A stretch of 64,000 nucleotides of DNA, from positions 1-64,000 of the forward strand of contig DXAO01000044.1 of the NCBI GenBank assembly GCA_019117005.1. Direction: 5' to 3'. Made by a program: the position numbers and the translations under genes. This document shows, in pieces, positions 59,760 through 64,000 of the stretch. Numbering within the stretch: the first letter of the stretch is position 1; each line of letters opens with the position of its first letter. The notes under the pieces were generated by a model. It made no database searches, was not told the DNA's origin, and saw only the letters and a list, made by a program, of their open reading frames with translations. This DNA comes from Candidatus Collinsella stercoripullorum. Its GTDB lineage: Bacteria > Actinomycetota > Coriobacteriia > Coriobacteriales > Coriobacteriaceae.

Positions 59760-61052
59760 TCAGCGCGTATGCGCCGGCTTTCCGCCCCAGTAGAACTCGG
59801 CGAAGTGGCGCTCGCGCGGACGCGGCGTGCCGACAAGCCCCATCGTCTGCTCGACGATATCCTCGGCCGCATGGGGGCAGCGGAGCGCCTCGGCGTTGAC
59901 GAGCAGCGCCTTGAGGGTCTCGGGATGCCCGTGGATGCGGTTCAGGGTCGTGATCAGCTCGCGCGCCGTGGTCGCGTGCATGCAGGCGCCGAACCCGGTG
60001 AGCATGGTCGTATTGGCCTTCTCCTGCCCGTACGAGCGACCGAGCAGGATCATCGGCAGCCGCGCGCAGAGGCATTCCGTCACCGCGAGGCCGCCGGATT
60101 TGAGGATCGCCACGTCCGATGCGGTCATGAGCGAAGCCATGTCCTCGACGTAATCCATGACCATGACGTTCTCGAGTTTCATGGCCTCGAAGATCCGCCT
60201 CAGCCGTTCCGCGTACTCGCGGTCCCTGCCGGGAAGGAAGACGAAGTGCATGTTCTCGAACCGGCGGAGGAAGGGAAGCGTCTGCTCGATCGCGGCGCGG
60301 AAGCGGACGTAGGGCTGCGGAAGGCTCGCGCCGGCCATCACGAGCACGACGGTCTTGTCCTCGGGGATGCCGAAGCGCCTGCGGTCCTCCGACCGGTCGC
60401 TCGGGGACTCGAACCCCCCGCGCACGGGGATGCCGGTGATCGCGATGCGGGACTCCTCGACGAGGCGGGGGCGCAGGGTCTCTGCCATGTACTCCGTCGC
60501 GACGCAGAACAGGTCCGTCTCCTTGTGGGGCCACCACCCCTCGATCTCGTAGTCCGTCGGGATGCATACGATGGGGTATTCGAACCCGGTGATCATGCGG
60601 GCGCCCACGGCGACGTTCGCGGCGGTGATATGCGTCGCGATGACCGCGAGGGGCCGCTTGGATTCGATGTATTCGTTGAACGCGGGGAACATGACGCGCG
60701 ACCAGCCGGTTCCGCCGCCCCAGAGAACGCGCCCGGTGAGCGTGTAGCGCCAGGCGATGTCGTAGATGGGCCGGGTCGCGCCGGTGAAGGAGGCCGCGGT
60801 CTTGTTCCCGTCGAACTTGATCCTGCCGAAATCGAGGATGTCGATCACCTCGACCTCGACGTCGGCGGGAACGCCGCAGGTGCCGCGCATGCGATCGATG
60901 GCCTGCGCGACCGCGTTCGCAGCGGCCTTGTGGCCCGAACCGACGGACGCGTGCATGATGGTGATGACGGGCCGCGCGGCGGTATCCGGCGCCATGGCCG
61001 CGCCGTCCGCTTCGGTGCGCGGTTCCGGGGTGTTCTGCTCCTGCTCGGGCAT
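59760..61052 (-). CDS. MGDG-synthase/UgtP-type glycosyltransferase
   Basis: A 430-residue GT-B glycosyltransferase of the family that glycosylates diacylglycerol (MGDG synthase, UgtP) to make glycolipids or lipoteichoic-acid anchors. The N-terminal domain starts ITIMHASVGSGHKAAANAVA, typical of the MGDG-synthase domain, with FNEYIESKRPLAVIATHITA. The C-terminal sugar-nucleotide domain has LVMAGASLPQPYVRF, VMVMDYVEDMASLMTASDVA and ILKSGGLAVTECLCARLPMI. MurG is a distant relative but lacks this N-terminus. ATG 61052 follows AAAAGGAGCC. It is divergent from the reductase gene and ends convergent with dut. Confidence 0.88.
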   Translation of the reverse strand: MPEQEQNTPEPRTEADGAAMAPDTAARPVITIMHASVGSGHKAAANAVAQAIDRMRGTCGVPADVEVEVIDILDFGRIKFDGNKTAASFTGATRPIYDIAWRYTLTGRVLWGGGTGWSRVMFPAFNEYIESKRPLAVIATHITAANVAVGARMITGFEYPIVCIPTDYEIEGWWPHKETDLFCVATEYMAETLRPRLVEESRIAITGIPVRGGFESPSDRSEDRRRFGIPEDKTVVLVMAGASLPQPYVRFRAAIEQTLPFLRRFENMHFVFLPGRDREYAERLRRIFEAMKLENVMVMDYVEDMASLMTASDVAILKSGGLAVTECLCARLPMILLGRSYGQEKANTTMLTGFGACMHATTARELITTLNRIHGHPETLKALLVNAEALRCPHAAEDIVEQTMGLVGTPRPRERHFAEFYWGGKPAHTR

Positions 61053-61188
61053 GCGGCTCCTTTTCGGGTATAGGACGGTTCAATTGTACGCGCACGGGAG
61101 GCGCAGGGGAGGACTTTCGGGAAATGCCCGCAATGCAACGGGTACGATAGGGGGAACCGATATCCGTTCACCCTGTCGAGGAGGATCG

Positions 61189-62133
61189 ATGGATTCTATT
61201 ACCGCCTACGATGCGATCGTTATCGGAGCCGGGCCGGCGGGCAGCACCGCCGCGCTCTACGCCGCGCGCGCGAGCCTGGACGTGCTCGTTATCGAGCAGG
61301 GCATGCCCGGAGGACAGATCGCCACATCCGATATGGTCGACAACTACCCCGGGATCCCGAACGTCTCGGGTGCCGAGTTGGGCCAGAAGATGCTCGACCA
61401 TGCTGAATCGGCGGGCGCGCACGTCGAATACACCATGGTGACGTCGATTTCGCGACGCGCTGACGGCCGGTACGAGGTGGCGACGGACTCCGGGACCTTC
61501 GAGGCGCCCGCCCTCATCGTCGCGACGGGTGCGACCCCGCGTACGGCCGGGTTCGCCGGCGAGGAGGAGTTCCGTGGTCGCGGCGTCTCGTACTGCGCCA
61601 CCTGCGACGGCATGTTCTACCGCAACAAGAAGGTCTTCGTCGTCGGCGGCGGGAACTCGGCCTGCGAGGAGGGCCTGTTCCTCTCGCGCATCGCCAGCGA
61701 GGTCGTCATGGTCGTCCGTCGGGATGAGTTCCGAGCCCCGCGCGGCCGCGTCGACCGGTTGCTCGCTCAGAAGAACGTCTCGGTCAGGTTCTCGACCTCC
61801 ATCGTCGAGGTGACGGGAACGCAGCTGCTCGAGCGCATCGTGTTCCGGGACAACGTGAGCGGTGAGACCTCGGTCGAGGAGTATCCTGCGGGCTCGTTCG
61901 GCATCTTCGTCTTCACCGGGAACGATCCGGTGACCGAGCTGGTGCATGCGCTCGTCGACGTCGCCGTCGATGGGGGCGTGGTGACCGACGAGGATATGGC
62001 GACGCGCACGCCGGGGCTGTTCTGTGCAGGGGATATGCGTTCCAAGCGCCTCCGCCAGGTGGTCACCGCGGCATCCGACGGCGCCATCGCCGGATCCTCC
62101 GCATACGCGTATGTCGAGGGGCTCGCCCGGTAG
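61189..62133 (+). CDS. thioredoxin reductase-like flavoprotein
   Basis: NAD(P)H-dependent flavoprotein of the thioredoxin-reductase family. The 314-residue product has the FAD motif AIVIGAGPAGSTAALYAARA, PGGQIATSDMVDNYPG, the redox-active CATC in VSYCATCDGMFYR (Cys136, Cys139), the pyridine-nucleotide motif VFVVGGGNSACEEGLFLSRI and the C-terminal FAD segment TPGLFCAGDMRSKRLRQVVT. The usual HRRD.FRA dinucleotide motif is here VVRRDEFRAPRG. ATG 61189 follows CGAGGAGGAT; the upstream in-frame extension crosses the promoter (TACGAT at 61143-61148). trxA is not adjacent, so the true partner, thioredoxin or a relative, is open. Confidence 0.9.
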   Translation: MDSITAYDAIVIGAGPAGSTAALYAARASLDVLVIEQGMPGGQIATSDMVDNYPGIPNVSGAELGQKMLDHAESAGAHVEYTMVTSISRRADGRYEVATDSGTFEAPALIVATGATPRTAGFAGEEEFRGRGVSYCATCDGMFYRNKKVFVVGGGNSACEEGLFLSRIASEVVMVVRRDEFRAPRGRVDRLLAQKNVSVRFSTSIVEVTGTQLLERIVFRDNVSGETSVEEYPAGSFGIFVFTGNDPVTELVHALVDVAVDGGVVTDEDMATRTPGLFCAGDMRSKRLRQVVTAASDGAIAGSSAYAYVEGLAR

Positions 62134-62153
62134 CATCAGGGAGACCATCACAC

Positions 62154-62165
62154 TTAGGTACCTAA
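62154..62165. promoter_or_regulatory. palindrome TTAGGTACCTAA downstream of the reductase gene
   Basis: A perfect 12-bp palindrome 20 bases after the reductase stop. A similar sequence, CTAGGTCCCTAA, occurs at 62404-62415. They could be binding sites for an unknown regulator or unrelated coincidences. Confidence 0.35.
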
Positions 62166-62873
62166 ATAAGACTGCGTAGGGGAGGGAGGCGTCGATGCTG
62201 CGGTGCTCCCTCCCTTGTCGATACGGATGTATCCGACCGCGGTCCCACGTGTGCCGTACGGAGATCGGATGTCGTCGTGGATTCGCACGCACCTCGACCA
62301 CGGTTTCCGATGGGTATCGGGGCGCCGGGTATGCCGTCGGCTGACATCCGGCATGCAGGACGTTCGCGTCGACGCCTACGGCTCGGGATCCGGCGCGGCG
62401 GCGCTAGGTCCCTAAGCGAGGGCACGGACGGTACCGATCTGCCGCGGACGTGCCCATGGCCGCTTCGCAAGCGCTGCCGAGGTCTCTGCCTGTGTCCCAC
62501 GCGTGCGTCCGTTGCACGCGTTGATGGGCGCACGAGTGGCTCGCACATGCTCCAGCCGCGTATCCGGGGCGCGGCCAAAGTTCATGGCGCCGAACGCTTC
62601 AGGTGAACGCTGCCCGGGTATGGTCCGGTCCGTCAGGCGCAACCACCGCTGACAGATCGCAGGGTTTTCCAGCGAACGCCGACTGCATCATCTACGCAGC
62701 GTCCGCATTCCTTTTAAATCACGATAATATATGTTATGTAAAGTAAAGGGATGCTTTATCGGCATGCTTGCGTCCAGCCGCATAACCGCACTCCTGCCCG
62801 ATGATCGCCCGCCCGGTGAACATGATGGGGTCTACCCGCGCAGGTACACGCGATATCTTTCCGGCCATGAAAA

Positions 62874-62896
62874 CGGGGCGGCTCGAAGCCGCCCCG
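62874..62896 (-). terminator. distal terminator of degV
   Basis: CGGGGCGGCT (62874-62883) and AGCCGCCCCG (62887-62896) form a 10-bp stem with a three-base loop; on the minus strand GTTTTC follows. It is the second of two near-identical hairpins downstream of degV. Confidence 0.8.
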
Positions 62897-62956
62897 TGAG
62901 CGTTCGAACGATCGACTGCGTTCGCGTTCAACCGGATATCGCCTCGCTTGCGGAAA

Positions 62957-62977
62957 CGGGCGGCTCGAAGCCGCCCG
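62957..62977 (-). terminator. proximal terminator of degV
   Basis: CGGGCGGCT (62957-62965) and AGCCGCCCG (62969-62977) form a 9-bp stem; on the minus strand GTTTCC follows. It lies 30 bases beyond the degV stop and shares the loop and most of the stem with the distal hairpin. Confidence 0.75.
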
Positions 62978-63006
62978 CCGTGCGCATCGGATTCATCTCG
63001 GAGCCG

Positions 63007-63879
63007 CTAGGCCCACTCGTAGCCGACGATGAGGCCGGACTCCTCCGCATAGTAGGAGCACAGTCCGCCGCAGGGCACGATGCGGACGGTCGCCGACGGC
63101 CACTGCTCGACGATGGCGTCGCGCAGCGCGCAGGCGCCCTGCTCGTTGTCGACATGGTCGATGTAGACCAGCCCGCCGTGGAAGCCGCTCGAGGCCATGT
63201 GCTCCACGGTCTTGCGGATCGTCTTCTTCTCCCCGCGGGTCGGGCCGACGATCTTGATGGTCCCCTCGTTGCTCGCGGTCCCGAGCATGCGGATGTTGAA
63301 CTTGCTGGCGAACGAGCCCGCCAGGCGCGGCATGCGGCCGTTCTTGACGAGGTTCTCGAAGCTGCTGAGCGAGAACAGGACCGAGGAGCTCTCCTCGATG
63401 TGCTCGATATAGGAGACGGCGTCGTCGAACGTGCGCGCGCCCTGCGCCAGATAGCGGTCGAGGAGCTCGACCATGAGCTCGAGCTTGCCGCCCGCCGCGC
63501 GCGAGTTCACCACGTGGACGTTCTTCCCCTTGATGACGCCGGCGTGTTCGCGCGTGTACTCGTCGAGCACGATGTTGCGGGCGGTGATGGCGGATTCGTA
63601 GGTCCCGGAGAGGTTCGCCGAGATCGTGATGACGATGATGTCGTCCGCATCGCGCAGCGCGTCGGCCCACGTCCCCGCGCTCGGGCACGAGCTGGAGGAC
63701 GCCTCCTTCTCGGCGGCGACCTTGCGGTTGAGCTCGGCGACGTCGAGCTGCGCATCGTCGACGAACTCCTCTCCCCCCACATGGATGGTGAGCGGGACGG
63801 TTATGAAGGACGTATCGGGCGCGATGGGCGTCCACGAGCGGAGGTTGCAGCTTGAATCGGCTATGATGGCCCACGACAT
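63007..63879 (-). CDS. DegV-family fatty-acid-binding protein
   Basis: DegV proteins bind a fatty acid; in Firmicutes the FakB members present fatty acids to the kinase FakA for phosphorylation and use in phospholipids. The 290-residue product has the two-domain layout: N-terminal WAIIADSSCNL and VPLTIHVGGEEFVDD; SCPSAGTWADALRDADDIIV; ITISANLSGTYESAITARNI; and C-terminal VRIVPCGGLCSYYAEESGLI. ATG 63879 follows GAAAGGAACGC. It is monocistronic, with a good -10 (63914-63919) and twin terminators. Whether it acts with a FakA cannot be judged here. Confidence 0.93.
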   Translation of the reverse strand: MSWAIIADSSCNLRSWTPIAPDTSFITVPLTIHVGGEEFVDDAQLDVAELNRKVAAEKEASSSSCPSAGTWADALRDADDIIVITISANLSGTYESAITARNIVLDEYTREHAGVIKGKNVHVVNSRAAGGKLELMVELLDRYLAQGARTFDDAVSYIEHIEESSSVLFSLSSFENLVKNGRMPRLAGSFASKFNIRMLGTASNEGTIKIVGPTRGEKKTIRKTVEHMASSGFHGGLVYIDHVDNEQGACALRDAIVEQWPSATVRIVPCGGLCSYYAEESGLIVGYEWA

Positions 63880-63913
63880 GAGCGTTCCTTTCGGTTGCGT
63901 GCCTGCCGCCTCA

Positions 63914-63919
63914 AGTATA
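63914..63919 (-). promoter_or_regulatory. -10 element of the degV promoter
   Basis: On the minus strand TATACT (63919-63914) in GGGCTATACTTG lies about 35 bases before the degV start. No good -35 is seen at 17 bases; TTGAAT (63946-63941) is the nearest candidate but spaced 21 bases away. Confidence 0.5.
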
Positions 63920-64000
63920 GCCCACTCCCCCGCTCGTGGTATTCAAAACGAGCTTATGCGATGTTTAAGACCGCCGACCGGTCGAACTGGGATATGCTGG

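Larger units (their letters stand above)
62134..63006. other. gene-free region with palindromes, AT-rich spot and twin terminators
   Basis: 873 bases with no gene I can support. It holds the palindrome TTAGGTACCTAA (62154-62165) and a related sequence CTAGGTCCCTAA (62404-62415). An AT-rich patch with promoter-like words lies at 62709-62750. Two near-identical hairpins (62874-62896, 62957-62977) end the convergent degV gene. Frames in 62162-62610 are Arg-rich on both strands with no conserved motif. Confidence 0.6.

Noticed and set aside
62162-62578. Minus-strand open frame of 138 codons in the reductase-degV gap
   Set aside because: Arg/Pro-rich, no motif, no RBS, and overlapping frames look similar on both strands.

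Overview
This 64 kb window is a high-GC, gene-dense piece of bacterial chromosome. The likely source is a strictly anaerobic gut member of the class Coriobacteriia, close to Collinsella. This placement is inference. It rests on an actinobacterial-type integration host factor (mIHF) next to gmk and rpoZ, Firmicutes-like housekeeping gene order, an [FeFe] hydrogenase, and oxygen-independent radical-SAM genes. No rRNA or tRNA gene, CRISPR array or prophage was recognised.

Layout. 1-3.8 kb: end of a polysaccharide locus on the minus strand (partial ABC-2 export permease, UDP-galactopyranose mutase) around a gene-poor, repeat-rich stretch with two overlapping small XRE regulators. 4.2-9.8 kb: pyrimidine operon pyrR-pyrB-pyrC-pyrK-pyrD-pyrF with its own promoter and a leader terminator. 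9.9-12.4 kb: mihF-gmk-rpoZ-thiI. 12.7-29.4 kb: competence, replication, translation and chaperone block comEA-comEC-holA, rpsT (opposite strand), lepA-dusB-hemW, two tandem dnaJ genes (the first with C-terminal membrane helices), then mtaB-phoH-ybeY-dgkA-era-recO. 29.5-33.1 kb: a two-gene [FeFe] hydrogenase operon (NuoF/GltD-type fusion plus catalytic subunit). 33.1-34.15 kb: a REP-associated tyrosine transposase gene bracketed by the REP repeats it presumably mobilises; another REP pair lies at 4.0 kb. 34.2-46.5 kb: purine permease, rpsO-pnp, rnj-ftsK-rodZ, yajQ, rimO. 46.5-56.6 kb: pgsA-cinA-recA-recX, rny, a GHKL ATPase, spoVS, miaB-miaA-hflX. 56.7-58.65 kb: lexA facing a LysM, YneA-like division-inhibitor gene across a shared SOS control region. 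58.7-63.9 kb: nrdR, dut, a processive lipid glycosyltransferase, a thioredoxin-reductase-like enzyme and a DegV protein.

How the genes work together. Three modules are clear. (i) De novo UMP synthesis under PyrR attenuation. (ii) RNA turnover and tRNA/ribosome modification: PNPase, RNase J, RNase Y, YbeY, three methylthiotransferases, ThiI, DusB and MiaA. (iii) The SOS circuit: LexA boxes inside the promoters of recA and of the lexA/LysM pair.

The least explained parts are the GHKL ATPase between rny and spoVS, the membrane DnaJ, the REP-transposase unit whose repeats supply stop codons to two genes, and an RBS-masking hairpin ahead of the hydrogenase operon.
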